A stretch of 32,618 nt of DNA, from assembly GCF_029439455.1 (NCBI RefSeq), contig NZ_JAQFVG010000121.1:1989-34606 (forward strand), in the 5' to 3' direction. Positions 7,310 to 16,667 of this stretch are shown here, one piece after another. The stretch's first letter is position 1, and the number at the start of each line of letters is the position of its first letter. A program made the translations under genes and the position numbers. The notes under the pieces were generated by a model. The model saw only the letters and a list, made by a program, of their open reading frames with translations. It made no database searches and was not told where the DNA came from. The DNA comes from Caballeronia sp. BR00000012568055. Lineage in GTDB: Bacteria; Pseudomonadota; Gammaproteobacteria; Burkholderiales; Burkholderiaceae.

Positions 7310-9189
7310 ATCCCGCGTTCCTCAGGTACTACAGCCAGGAACTTCAGCACGTCCGCGAGATGGGCGGCGAGTTCGCCGCCGCGTTTCCGAAGATCGCGGG
7401 ACGGCTCGCGCTGGATGGCGTCGAGTGCGCAGACCCCTATGTCGAGCGGCTGCTGGAAGGCTTCAGCTTTCTTGCCGCGCGCGTGCAGATGAAGCTCGAC
7501 GCCGAGTTCCCGCGCTTCACGCAGCATCTGCTGGAACTCGCATATCCGCACTATCTCGCGCCGACGCCTTCGATGACCGTCGTGCAGCTTCAGGCCGATC
7601 ACGCGAATCCGCAGCTTGCCGCGAGCGTCGACGGCATCGTGGTGCCGCGTCATACGGCGCTGCGCGGCATGCTCGACAAGTCCGCATCCACACGCTGCGA
7701 ATTCCGCACGGCACACGCGCTGACGCTGTGGCCTGTCGAGATCGCGCAGGCGAAGTTCTTCACGCACGCGGGCACGGCGTCGCCGATGCTGCCTGCGGGC
7801 GTCAAGGCGGGACTGCGGCTGCGCTTGCGCGCGACGGGCGCGCTCGGCTTCGAGCGCCTCACGCTGGATCGCTTGCCGCTCTATCTGCGCGGCCCGGACG
7901 GCCTGCCCGCGCGCCTGCACGAGCGGCTGCTCGCGCATTGCGTGGGCGTCGCGGTGATGCAGCCGGGCCACGGCGGCAGCGCGGCCACCACGCTCGCCGT
8001 GCTGCCAAAGACCGCGTTGCGGCCGCTCGGCTTCGCGGAGGACGAGGCGCTCTTGCCGGTCGGCCGGCAATCGTTCGATGGCTATCGGCTGCTGCAGGAA
8101 TACTTCGCCTTCGCGCCGCGCTTTATGTTCGTCGAACTGAACGGTTTGCAGGGCGCGCTGCGGCAGTGCCGCGGCAAGGAAGCGGAGATCGTGATCCTGC
8201 TCGATCAGGCGGACGCGTCGCTGGAACGCGGCGTCGATGCCTCGAACTTCGCGCTCGACTGCACGCCCGCCATCAACCTGTTCCGACGCCGCACCGACCG
8301 CGTCGCGCTGTCGGGGACAGCGTTCGAATATCACGTCGTCGTGGACCGCACGCGGCCGATGGACTACGAGATCCATCAGATCGACGAAGTCAGCGGCTAC
8401 GGCGCGGGCGCGACCGCCGAGAAGCAGTATCGGCCGTTTCACTGCGCGAGGGATCTCGACATGCCGGGCGCGGGCGGCGCGTTCTACCAGTTGCGCCGCG
8501 AGGCCCGGCGCGCGTCGGCGCGGCAGCAGCAGAACGGCGCGCGCAGCAGCTATCTCGGCAGCGAGGCGTTCATCGCACTGGTCGATACGAACGCGCACGA
8601 GGACGCCGAAGTGCGTCAGCTCGGCATCAGCGCGTGGTGCACGAACCGCGATCTGCCACTCTCGATGCCCATCGGCGCGGGATCGACCGACTTCACGCTG
8701 GAGACGGAAGCGCCTGTCACGGCCGTGCGCTGTATCGTCGGTCCGAGCCGGCCGTTGCCATCGTTCGCGCATGGGCCGGCGGCCTGGCGGCTGCTCGATC
8801 ATCTTTCGCTTAACTACGCGTCGCTCGTCGATGCAAACGCGCAGCAGGGCGCGCGCGTGTTGCGCGAACTACTGACGCTGTACTGCCCCGCCGATGACGC
8901 CGCCGCGCATCGGCAAGTCGAAGGCTTGAGCGCGGTGTCGTGCGAGCCGGTCGTGCGGCGCTTGCCGTCGCCGGGGCCGATCGTCTACGGGCGCGGCCTC
9001 GCGATCACGCTTTCTTTCGATGACGCCGCGTTCGAAGGCGCGAGCGCGTTCCTCCTCGGCGCGGTGCTCGCGCAATTCTTCGCGCAGTACGTGTCGATCA
9101 ATTCGTTCACCGAGACCCACGTCGCGACGCTCGCGCGCGGGCCGCTCATGCAATGGCCCGCGAGGACAGGACGATGCGCGACCCTCTGA
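7306..9189 (+). CDS. tssF: T6SS baseplate protein TssF
   Basis: This encodes 627 residues. The ATG at 7306 overlaps the tssE stop and gives the standard N-terminus MNPAFLRYYSQELQHVREMGGEF; longer in-frame readings from 7186 lie inside tssE. Family signs include FPKIAGRLAL, DPYVERLLEGFSFLAARVQ, FPRFTQHLLELAYPHYLAPTPS, and the C-terminal FAQYVSINSFTET segment. TssF pairs with TssG and contacts TssK to form the baseplate wedge. It overlaps tssG by 16 bases. Confidence 0.96.
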   Translation: MNPAFLRYYSQELQHVREMGGEFAAAFPKIAGRLALDGVECADPYVERLLEGFSFLAARVQMKLDAEFPRFTQHLLELAYPHYLAPTPSMTVVQLQADHANPQLAASVDGIVVPRHTALRGMLDKSASTRCEFRTAHALTLWPVEIAQAKFFTHAGTASPMLPAGVKAGLRLRLRATGALGFERLTLDRLPLYLRGPDGLPARLHERLLAHCVGVAVMQPGHGGSAATTLAVLPKTALRPLGFAEDEALLPVGRQSFDGYRLLQEYFAFAPRFMFVELNGLQGALRQCRGKEAEIVILLDQADASLERGVDASNFALDCTPAINLFRRRTDRVALSGTAFEYHVVVDRTRPMDYEIHQIDEVSGYGAGATAEKQYRPFHCARDLDMPGAGGAFYQLRREARRASARQQQNGARSSYLGSEAFIALVDTNAHEDAEVRQLGISAWCTNRDLPLSMPIGAGSTDFTLETEAPVTAVRCIVGPSRPLPSFAHGPAAWRLLDHLSLNYASLVDANAQQGARVLRELLTLYCPADDAAAHRQVEGLSAVSCEPVVRRLPSPGPIVYGRGLAITLSFDDAAFEGASAFLLGAVLAQFFAQYVSINSFTETHVATLARGPLMQWPARTGRCATL

Positions 9190-10220
9190 CCCTCGACGGC
9201 GTGCTCGCGCGCGACGCCCGCCGCTTCGACTTCTTTCAGGCGCTGCGGCTTATCGAACAGGCGCATGCGCAGCGTCCGCGTCTGGGCCGCTCGCTTACCG
9301 CGCGCGACGACGCCGTGCGGCTTTCGCAAGACCCGGAGTTGATTTTTCATCCGACGACGCTCGGCGACTTCGTGCCCGGCGAGGAAGGCCAGCCGGGCCG
9401 TCTCGCGGTGAATTTTCTTGGCCTGCTCGGACCGAACGGCCCGCTGCCGACGCATCTCACCGCCTACGCCCGCGAACGCGCCCGCAACGCGAATGATCCG
9501 ACGCTCGCGCGCTTTCTCGACGTGTTCCATCACCGGATGCTGTCGCTGTTCTATCGCGCATGGGCCGATGCGCAGCCGGTCGTGAGCGCGGATCGGCCGC
9601 GCGACGATCGCTTTGCGGATTACGTCGGCAGCCTGTTCGGTCACGGCGCGCCCGCGCTCGCCAATCGCGACGCAGTGCCCGATTCCGCGCGGCGTCACTT
9701 CGCCGGCGTGCTCGCCGCGCCGACGCGCCACGCCGACGGACTGCGGCTGATCCTCGCGCGCTTCTTTGGCGTGAACGTATCGGTCGAGCCGTGGCGCGGT
9801 CACTGGATTGCGTTGCCGGAAGGTGAACGCTCGCGGCTTGGCAGCGCTCGGCTCGGTGTATCGACGGTTGTCGGCACGCGCGTGTGGGACTGCCAGCACA
9901 AGTTCCGCATTGTCATCGGGCCGCTCGGCTATACGGATTTCGCGCGCTTTCTGCCGGGCGGCGCGAGCCTCGCGAAGCTCGCCGACTGGGTCCGCGACTA
10001 CGTGCGCGATCCGCTCGACTGGGATGTCGCGCTGCATCTGAAGCGCGAAGAAGTACCCGCACTGCGTCTGCAAAGCAAGACGATGAACGGTTCGCGCCTC
10101 GGCTGGAACACCTGGCTTACGAGCGGCGCGCCGGTCCATGACAACCATCGGGTCGTGATTGCCGCGCAGTCGGCCGCGAGCCACACACCAGCCTCGGACA
10201 AGGAGACGTCTCATGAGTGA
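9174..10220 (+). CDS. tssG: T6SS baseplate protein TssG
   Basis: This encodes 348 residues from the ATG at 9174, which has GAGGA at 9162-9166 seven bases upstream. The earlier ATG at 9153 would add seven residues but lacks a binding site. Family motifs are RRFDFFQALRLIEQAH, LSQDPELIFHPTTLGDF, VNFLGLLGPNGPLPTHLT, and the central FHHRMLSLFYRAWADAQP. TssG is a cytoplasmic baseplate wedge subunit binding TssF and TssK. It overlaps both neighbours: 16 bases with tssF and 8 with tssH. Confidence 0.95.
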   Translation: MRDPLTLDGVLARDARRFDFFQALRLIEQAHAQRPRLGRSLTARDDAVRLSQDPELIFHPTTLGDFVPGEEGQPGRLAVNFLGLLGPNGPLPTHLTAYARERARNANDPTLARFLDVFHHRMLSLFYRAWADAQPVVSADRPRDDRFADYVGSLFGHGAPALANRDAVPDSARRHFAGVLAAPTRHADGLRLILARFFGVNVSVEPWRGHWIALPEGERSRLGSARLGVSTVVGTRVWDCQHKFRIVIGPLGYTDFARFLPGGASLAKLADWVRDYVRDPLDWDVALHLKREEVPALRLQSKTMNGSRLGWNTWLTSGAPVHDNHRVVIAAQSAASHTPASDKETSHE

Positions 10221-12837
10221 AATCAGCCGCATGGCGCTGTTCGGCAAGCTTGATCCGCTTGCTTACCGAGCGATCGAAAACGGCGCGGCGTTCTGCAAGC
10301 TGCGCGGCAATCCGTATGTCGAACTGGCGCACTGGGTGCATCAGATCCTGCTCGCGGCGGATTCCGATCTGCGCCGTCTCGTGCGTCATTTCGAACTCGA
10401 CGAAACCGCGCTCGAACGCGATCTGACCGCCGCGCTCGATCGGCTGCCGCGCGGCGCGAGCGCCGTGTCCGATATCTCCGCGCAAGTCGATGAAGCTGTC
10501 GAGCGCGGCTGGGTCTTCGGCTCTTTGATGTTCAACGCGGCGAAGGTGCGCACCGGCCATCTCGTGATCGGCATGCTGCGTACGCCGAATCTGCGCAACG
10601 CGTTGTACGCGCTCTCGCGTCAGTTCGAGAAGATCAGCTTCGATGCGCTGTCTGCGCGCTTCGATGCGCTCGTTGACGGATCGCCGGAATCGCAGATCGC
10701 AACGGCCGCCGAGCCCGTCGCGCCGCTTGCGCAACAGGACGCGCTCGCCCGCTATACCGTCGATCTCACCGCCGAAGCGCGCGAAGGCAAGCTCGATCCC
10801 ATCGTCGGGCGCGACATGGAGATTCGCCAGGTTATCGACATTCTGATGCGCCGCCGCCAGAACAATCCGATCCTCACGGGCGAGGCGGGCGTCGGCAAAA
10901 CGGCGGTGGTGGAAGGCTTCGCGCAGCGCGTCGTCGCGGGGGACGTACCTTCCGCATTGCGCGGCGCGGTGGTGCGTACGCTCGATGTCGGCTTGTTGCA
11001 GGCGGGCGCGAGCGTGAAGGGTGAATTCGAAAACCGGCTCAAGCAGGTGATCGATGAAGTGCAGGCGTCGGACAAGCCGGTGATCCTGTTCATCGACGAG
11101 GCCCATACGCTCGTCGGCGCGGGCGGCGCGGCCGGCACGGGCGACGCCGCCAACCTGCTCAAGCCGGCGCTCGCGCGCGGCACGCTGCGCACCATCGCGG
11201 CGACGACGTGGGTGGAATACAAGAAGCACATCGAGAAGGATCCGGCGCTCACACGGCGCTTTCAGGTCGTGAAGGTGCCGGAGCCGTCCGAGCAAAGCGC
11301 GATCGCGATGATGCGCGGCCTCGTGCGCAAGATGGAGCAGCATCACGGCGTGCAGGTGCTCGACGAGGCGCTGGAGGCGGCGGTGAAGCTGTCGCATCGC
11401 TTCATTCCGGCGCGCCAGTTGCCCGACAAGGCCGTGAGCCTGCTCGACACCGCATGCGCGCGCGTGGCGGTGAGCCAGCAGGCGCTGCCGCCCGCCATCG
11501 ACGATGCGAAGCGGCGCATCGGGACATGGGAAACGGAAAGCGAAATCGTGGCGCGTGAAGCGGCGCTTGGTATCGATACGCAAGCGCGTGCCGCCGATGT
11601 CGCCGCGCGGCTCGACACTGAACGCGCACGCCTCGCCGATCTGACCGCGCGCTGGGAAGCGGAGCGCGCGCTCGTGGCGCGTATTCTCGCGGCGCGGCAG
11701 GCGATCGAGAAAGGCATCGAGAAAAACATCGAGAAGCGCGATGAAATCACGACGCTCGCCGACCTGAAAGCGCTCACCGATGAACTCGAAAAACGCCAGG
11801 GCGAAGCGCCGCTGATCCTGCCGGGCGTCGATGCGCATGCGGTGGCGTCAGTGGTGCAGGACTGGACCGGCATTCCCGTCGGCCGCATGGTGCGCGACGA
11901 AGCCGCGAGCGTGCTCGATCTCGCATCCACACTGAGCCGGCGCATCGTCGGACAGGATCACGCGATGCAGATGATCGCGCGCCGCGTGCAGACCGCGCGC
12001 GCCGGACTCGACGATCCGTGCAAGCCGGTCGGCGTGTTCATGCTCGCGGGCACCTCGGGCGTCGGCAAGACCGAAACCGCGCTCGCGCTCGCCGAGGCGC
12101 TCTATGGCGGCGAAGACAACGTCGTCACCGTGAACATGAGCGAGTATCAGGAAGCGCATACGGTGTCGCTCTTGAAGGGCGCGCCGCCGGGATACGTCGG
12201 CTACGGCGAGGGCGGGGTGCTCACCGAGGCGGTGCGTCGTCGCCCCTACAGCGTCGTGCTGCTCGACGAATTCGAGAAGGCGCATCCGGACGTCCACAAG
12301 CTCTTTTTTCAGGTCTTCGACAAGGGCCGCATGGAAGACGGCGAAGGCCGCGAGATCGACTTTTCCAACACGCTGATTTTGCTGACGACCAATGTCGGCA
12401 CCGAGATCATCACGCGTCTTTGCAGCGGCGGCGCTGGCGATGAAACGCCGTCGCCGGACGCGATCGCGCGGGCCTTGCGCGAGCCGCTGCTCGATGCGTT
12501 TCCGCCCGCGCTGCTCGGGCGCGTCGCGGTGATCCCGTATTACCCGCTCAGCGACGCCATGCTCGATGCCGTGATCCGCCTGCAACTCGCGCGCATCGGA
12601 CGGCGCATTGGCGAGCGGCATCGCGTGAGCTTCACTTATGACGACGCGGTGATCGGCCAGATCGCGCGGCGCTGCACGGAACTCGCCAGCGGCGGCCGAA
12701 TGATCGATGCGATCCTGACCAACACCGTTCTGCCGCGCGTGAGCGCGGAATTCCTGAACCGTCTCGTCGATGGGCGCGGTATCGGCAAAGTCGAAGTCGG
12801 CGTGCTCGACGGCGACTTCACCTACGCCTTCGATTGA
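10213..12837 (+). CDS. tssH: T6SS sheath-recycling AAA+ ATPase ClpV (TssH)
   Basis: This encodes 874 residues. The ATG at 10213 has AGGAG at 10201-10205 and gives MSEISRMALFGKLDP; the reading from 10159 lies inside tssG. It has an N-terminal Clp repeat-like domain and two ATPase modules. Walker A motifs are GEAGVGKT (223-230) and GTSGVGKT (613-620), with Walker B segments VILFIDEAHT and VVLLDEFEKAHPD. A coiled middle domain (about 430-540, Arg/Glu/Ala-rich) lies between them. ClpV unfolds contracted TssB/TssC sheaths in the cytoplasm so that they can be reused. Confidence 0.97.
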   Translation: MSEISRMALFGKLDPLAYRAIENGAAFCKLRGNPYVELAHWVHQILLAADSDLRRLVRHFELDETALERDLTAALDRLPRGASAVSDISAQVDEAVERGWVFGSLMFNAAKVRTGHLVIGMLRTPNLRNALYALSRQFEKISFDALSARFDALVDGSPESQIATAAEPVAPLAQQDALARYTVDLTAEAREGKLDPIVGRDMEIRQVIDILMRRRQNNPILTGEAGVGKTAVVEGFAQRVVAGDVPSALRGAVVRTLDVGLLQAGASVKGEFENRLKQVIDEVQASDKPVILFIDEAHTLVGAGGAAGTGDAANLLKPALARGTLRTIAATTWVEYKKHIEKDPALTRRFQVVKVPEPSEQSAIAMMRGLVRKMEQHHGVQVLDEALEAAVKLSHRFIPARQLPDKAVSLLDTACARVAVSQQALPPAIDDAKRRIGTWETESEIVAREAALGIDTQARAADVAARLDTERARLADLTARWEAERALVARILAARQAIEKGIEKNIEKRDEITTLADLKALTDELEKRQGEAPLILPGVDAHAVASVVQDWTGIPVGRMVRDEAASVLDLASTLSRRIVGQDHAMQMIARRVQTARAGLDDPCKPVGVFMLAGTSGVGKTETALALAEALYGGEDNVVTVNMSEYQEAHTVSLLKGAPPGYVGYGEGGVLTEAVRRRPYSVVLLDEFEKAHPDVHKLFFQVFDKGRMEDGEGREIDFSNTLILLTTNVGTEIITRLCSGGAGDETPSPDAIARALREPLLDAFPPALLGRVAVIPYYPLSDAMLDAVIRLQLARIGRRIGERHRVSFTYDDAVIGQIARRCTELASGGRMIDAILTNTVLPRVSAEFLNRLVDGRGIGKVEVGVLDGDFTYAFD

Positions 12838-12847
12838 GGAGCACGCC

Positions 12848-13237
12848 ATGCCACAACAAGTCAGCATGGGCGCGACCTTGCAGTGCTCGTTCGGCATGAC
12901 GCCGTCGATGCTCGTCGTGCTGCCCGTCAACCGCGTGCGCTGCGAAGGACCGATCGCCGCGAACATCATGGATCACGAGCCGCTCGTGAATATCCTGCCG
13001 TTCGGCATGTGCACGTCGCAGGCGAATCCGGAAGTCGCGGCGGCCACCGCTGCCGCGCTCGGCACGCCGACGCCGATGCCCTGCATCCCCGCCACGCTGT
13101 CGCCGTGGACGCCCGGCGCGGTCACGGTGCTGCTCGGCAACCAGCCGTCGCTCGACAACGTGTCGAAGTGTTTGTGCAACTGGGGCGGCGTGGTGTCGAT
13201 CGTCGATTCGGCGACGCTCAAGACGCAAATTCCCTGA
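12848..13237 (+). CDS. PAAR-like (DUF4280) T6SS spike-tip protein
   Basis: This encodes 129 residues. AGGAG at 12837-12841 precedes the ATG. The sequence follows the DUF4280 PAAR-like pattern: a repeated short-strand layout with Cys in LQCSFG, RCEGP, GMCTSQANP, PCIP and KCLCNWGG. PAAR and PAAR-like proteins sharpen the VgrG spike and dock effectors. There is no C-terminal toxin extension, so it is a plain tip. It is directly followed by vgrG (13-base gap), its expected partner. Spaced Cys residues suggest metal binding or disulfides, which is inferred. Confidence 0.85.
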   Translation: MPQQVSMGATLQCSFGMTPSMLVVLPVNRVRCEGPIAANIMDHEPLVNILPFGMCTSQANPEVAAATAAALGTPTPMPCIPATLSPWTPGAVTVLLGNQPSLDNVSKCLCNWGGVVSIVDSATLKTQIP

Positions 13238-13250
13238 AGACGAGGCCGCG

Positions 13251-15257
13251 ATGATGCTCACCGATACCGATCGCTTCGCGCAGGTGACCTGCGCATCGGC
13301 TAAGAACGCGCTCGTGCTCTGGCGCATGCGCGGACGCGAGGAACTGGGGCGGCTCGCGCAATGGGATCTCGAACTGCTCGCGGATCAGTCGAACGTGGAT
13401 ATCGCGAAGATGCTCGGCAGCGACTTTTCGCTGTCGCTCGCGATTCCCGGCGGCGGCACGCGCGAATACAACGGCATCGTCACTGCGTTCGGGCTGGCGC
13501 GGCCCGCGAGCACGCAGCCCAACCGCCCGGCGCTGTATCGCGCGACGGTGCGCCCGCGTTTGTGGCTGCTCACGCGCGCGTCGCACTATCGCTTCTTTCA
13601 TGAGATGACCGTGCCTGAGATCATCGGGAAGGTGCTCGACGACTATCACATCGATTTCGAAAACCGCTGCACGTCGAAGTATCAGAGCGTCGAGCACTGC
13701 GCGCAGTATCGCGAGACCGATTTCGATTTCGTGAGCCGGCTCGCCGAGCGCGAAGGCATCTACTACTACTTCGAGCACAAGGGCGGCAAGCATCGGATGA
13801 TCCTCACGGATTCGTCGCAGATGCATGGTTCGACGCCGCATTGCAATGCGCTGCCGTTTCGTGCGCAGACCGCCGCGCCGCACGAGAACCAGTGGGTCTA
13901 TGCGTGGGCGGCGGGCGGCGAAGTGACGACGGGCGTCGTCGAGATCAACGACTACGACTTCGAAAAGCCTCTGCAATCGCAGCAAAAAGGGCTGGTCGCG
14001 CGCGCGCGTCGCAACGAGCCCTTCGATGCGGCGGTCTACACGATGCAGGAGCACGCACCGGGCTATACGCGCCTCGACGACGCCGAGAATCTGGCGCGCG
14101 CGCATGTCGAGGCGCATCAGGCGGCCAACGTCTTCGTCCACGCCCGCACAACTGTGCGCGCCATCTGGCCGGGCGGGCGCGTGAGCCTCGTGGATCATCC
14201 GGTGGACAAGCAGAATCGCGAGTATCTGGTGGTGGCGGCGGAATATGAAATCAATTCGGATGACTACATTTCCACGTTCGATGCGTCCGATCGTCCGCCC
14301 GTGTTCGACTGCGCCTTCCGCGCGCTGCCGGACGACACCGGGTTTCGCGCCGCGCGCAGCACGCCGCGAGCGCGCGTCGCGGGTCCACAGACAGCGGTGG
14401 TCATCGGTCCGAAAGGCGAAGAGATTCATACCGATCAGTACGGTCGCATCAAAGTGCAGTTTCATTGGGAGCAGCTTGCCGAGACGAAGCAGGACGAACT
14501 GTTGCAGCGCTGCTGGGTGCGCGTCGCGCAGCCTTGGGCCGGCGCGAAGTATGGGGCGTTCTTTCTTCCGCGCATCGGACAGGAAGTGCTGGTGCATTTC
14601 ATCGAAGGCGATCCGGACAAGCCGCTCGTGATCGGCAGCGTGCACAACGGCAGTCAGGCCACGCCTTACGAACTGCCCGCGAAGATGGCGCGCACCACGA
14701 TCAGGAGCAATTCGACCAAAGGCGGCAGCGGCTTCAACGAAATGCGCTTTGACGACACCAAGGGCGCCGAGCAGATGTTCTTCCATGCCGAGCGCGATCT
14801 GGAAAGTTGGATCAAGCACGATTCGCTCACGCGCATTGGCCGCGAGCGGCATGTGATCGTCGAGCAGAACGATTTTGCGCGCTGCGGCGGCGATCGCAGC
14901 GACAAGGTGGAGGGGGCACAGAAAACACGCATCGGCGGGAAATATTCCATCGATGTCGGCAGTGATACGCAACACAAAAGCGGGGCGAATATTTTGGTGG
15001 GGGCGGGTGTTAACGTCGATGTGAAGGGCGGGGCGAACGTGACCATCGAGGCCGGCGCGACGCTCACGCTCAAGGCGGGCGGCAACACGATCGTGCTGGG
15101 ACCGTCCGGCATTTCGATCAGTGCGGCCGGCCCGGTTTCGATCGACGGCGCGGTCGTGCAGATCAACTGCGGCGGTGGCGGCGGCGGGGCGGGCGCGGCG
15201 AGTGCATCGCCCGAAGCGCCGACCGATCCGCGCAAGGCCGACGACGGCACCAACTGA
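13251..15257 (+). CDS. vgrG: T6SS spike protein VgrG (TssI)
   Basis: This encodes 668 residues. It has an N-terminal gp27-like part with the typical CVQYRETDFDFVSRLAE-type segment (here CAQYRETDFDF), then YYYFEH. The gp5-type OB fold is marked by GEEIHTDQYGRIKVQFHW and the WAGAKYGAFFLPRIGQEVLV stretch. The GDPDKPLVIGSVHN motif and a DUF2345-like beta-helix (GANVTIEAGATLTLKAG) follow. The protein ends in a Gly-rich and Ala/Pro-rich tail without an enzymatic domain. The trimer forms the spike on the Hcp tube. GAGG at 13242-13245 fits the ATG at 13251 or, better spaced, the next ATG at 13254. No effector gene follows directly. Confidence 0.96.
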   Translation: MMLTDTDRFAQVTCASAKNALVLWRMRGREELGRLAQWDLELLADQSNVDIAKMLGSDFSLSLAIPGGGTREYNGIVTAFGLARPASTQPNRPALYRATVRPRLWLLTRASHYRFFHEMTVPEIIGKVLDDYHIDFENRCTSKYQSVEHCAQYRETDFDFVSRLAEREGIYYYFEHKGGKHRMILTDSSQMHGSTPHCNALPFRAQTAAPHENQWVYAWAAGGEVTTGVVEINDYDFEKPLQSQQKGLVARARRNEPFDAAVYTMQEHAPGYTRLDDAENLARAHVEAHQAANVFVHARTTVRAIWPGGRVSLVDHPVDKQNREYLVVAAEYEINSDDYISTFDASDRPPVFDCAFRALPDDTGFRAARSTPRARVAGPQTAVVIGPKGEEIHTDQYGRIKVQFHWEQLAETKQDELLQRCWVRVAQPWAGAKYGAFFLPRIGQEVLVHFIEGDPDKPLVIGSVHNGSQATPYELPAKMARTTIRSNSTKGGSGFNEMRFDDTKGAEQMFFHAERDLESWIKHDSLTRIGRERHVIVEQNDFARCGGDRSDKVEGAQKTRIGGKYSIDVGSDTQHKSGANILVGAGVNVDVKGGANVTIEAGATLTLKAGGNTIVLGPSGISISAAGPVSIDGAVVQINCGGGGGGAGAASASPEAPTDPRKADDGTN

Positions 15258-15280
15258 ACGCATGGCAAGGAGACAGCAGC

Positions 15281-16648
15281 ATGCATCTGATGCTTGCGGT
15301 GGAGACCTATCAGGGCAGCGCGCCCGATGCGCCGCTCGTCTGCCGTTTCGGCGCGGCGGGCGGCACCATCGGGCGTGGCCCCGACAACGCGATGGTGCTG
15401 CCGGATGCGGCGAAGACCGTGTCGCGCGTGCATGCGCGTATCGACTGGAGCGAGGAGGGCTGGCGATTCGCCGATCTCGGCAGCAATCCGAGCCGCGTCA
15501 ATGGCCGGCCGCTTTCGGGCGGTCAGCCCGCGCGGCTCGCGCAAGGCGACGTGCTGGAGATCGGCGGTTACCGGCTCGGCGTGCGCGCGATAGAGCGCGT
15601 CCCCGCCGCCGCGTTCGATGCGCCGCTCGGCGTGCATGACCGACGCGGCTTCGATCCGCTCGATCCGCTCGATCCGGCAAGCGTGGGCGATGGCGTCGTC
15701 ACCGAGGCGCTCGTCCACGATCCGCTGGCTCGAGCGGCGGTGCTGGCGGATGCGCCGCTGCCGGGCGCGCGCTTCGATCCGTTCGCTGATCCGTACGACG
15801 CCGCTGCGCGGCTCGACGGACATGCGGCGTTTGCGGGATCGGAGAGCGATCATGTGCCGCCCGAGCAGTTTGCTTACATGGCTCCTGTATCGCAGGCGCA
15901 CGGGCTCGAAGGCGGCATTCCTCACGACTACGATCCGCTCGGCGATATCGCCGTTGCTGTCGATCATGTGGAACGCGCTGCACCGGAACGCACCAAAAGT
16001 CTGCCGATGCGCGCCGCCGCCAACGACGCCGTCGCCGAATCGGCGTTCGCGGCGCTGCTCGACGGCATGGGCGTCGATGCGGGCGCGGTCGGCGCTCGCG
16101 ACCCCGCCGAAATCGCGCGTCTTGCAGGCGCGATGCTGCGCACGGCGGTGCGCGGCGTGGTGGACGTGCTGCTGTCGCGCTCGGTGCTGAAGCGCGAAAT
16201 CAGCCTCGACACGACGATGCTGGTCCAGCGCGACAACAACCCGCTCAAGTTTTTCCCCGACGGCGACGGCGCGCTCGCACAGATGCTGCGCGGCGGGAGC
16301 GCAGGCTACCTGCCCGCGCAGACCGCGCTCGAAGGCGCATTCGACGATATCCGCCGTCACGAACTCGCGGTTCTCGCCGGCACCCGCGCCGCGATGCAGC
16401 AGCTTCTCGCTCGTTTCGATCCGCAGACCATTGCGCGCGATGAAACCCGGCGCGGCTGGCTCGACTGGCTGCCCGCATGCCGCAAGGCGCGCCAGTGGGA
16501 CCGGCTCGTCGCGCTGCACGGGCAACTGCAACGCGCGAGCGCGGACGATCTTCAGGCGCTCAGCGGCAGCGCCTTCAACGACGCATACGAGCGGCAGGCG
16601 AACGGTTTCGCCGATGCGAAGCCGCTGGCCCCATCAATCTCACATTGA
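15281..16648 (+). CDS. tagH: T6SS FHA-domain protein TagH
   Basis: This encodes 455 residues. AAGG(AG) at 15267-15272 precedes the ATG. The forkhead-associated domain occupies about residues 5-105, with GR at 31-32, SRVH at 48-51 and VNG at 73-75, the phosphothreonine-binding positions. The middle is acidic and low complexity, including a DPLDPLDP run. The C-terminal domain (about 270-450) contains MLRTAVRGVVDVLLSRSVLKREI and NNPLKFFPDGDGAL, typical of TagH. In the known control circuit the kinase PpkA phosphorylates Fha and thereby activates secretion, while PppA reverses it; both genes are present in the window. Confidence 0.92.
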   Translation: MHLMLAVETYQGSAPDAPLVCRFGAAGGTIGRGPDNAMVLPDAAKTVSRVHARIDWSEEGWRFADLGSNPSRVNGRPLSGGQPARLAQGDVLEIGGYRLGVRAIERVPAAAFDAPLGVHDRRGFDPLDPLDPASVGDGVVTEALVHDPLARAAVLADAPLPGARFDPFADPYDAAARLDGHAAFAGSESDHVPPEQFAYMAPVSQAHGLEGGIPHDYDPLGDIAVAVDHVERAAPERTKSLPMRAAANDAVAESAFAALLDGMGVDAGAVGARDPAEIARLAGAMLRTAVRGVVDVLLSRSVLKREISLDTTMLVQRDNNPLKFFPDGDGALAQMLRGGSAGYLPAQTALEGAFDDIRRHELAVLAGTRAAMQQLLARFDPQTIARDETRRGWLDWLPACRKARQWDRLVALHGQLQRASADDLQALSGSAFNDAYERQANGFADAKPLAPSISH

Positions 16649-16667
16649 ATCGAAACGCGAGGCGACG

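Noticed and set aside
6985..8802. Very long open frame on the minus strand across tssE and tssF
   Set aside because: It is Arg-rich, has no recognisable domain, and mirrors tssE/tssF in GC-rich DNA; the same applies to the other long antisense frames (10117-11838, 13218-15263, 14666-16531).
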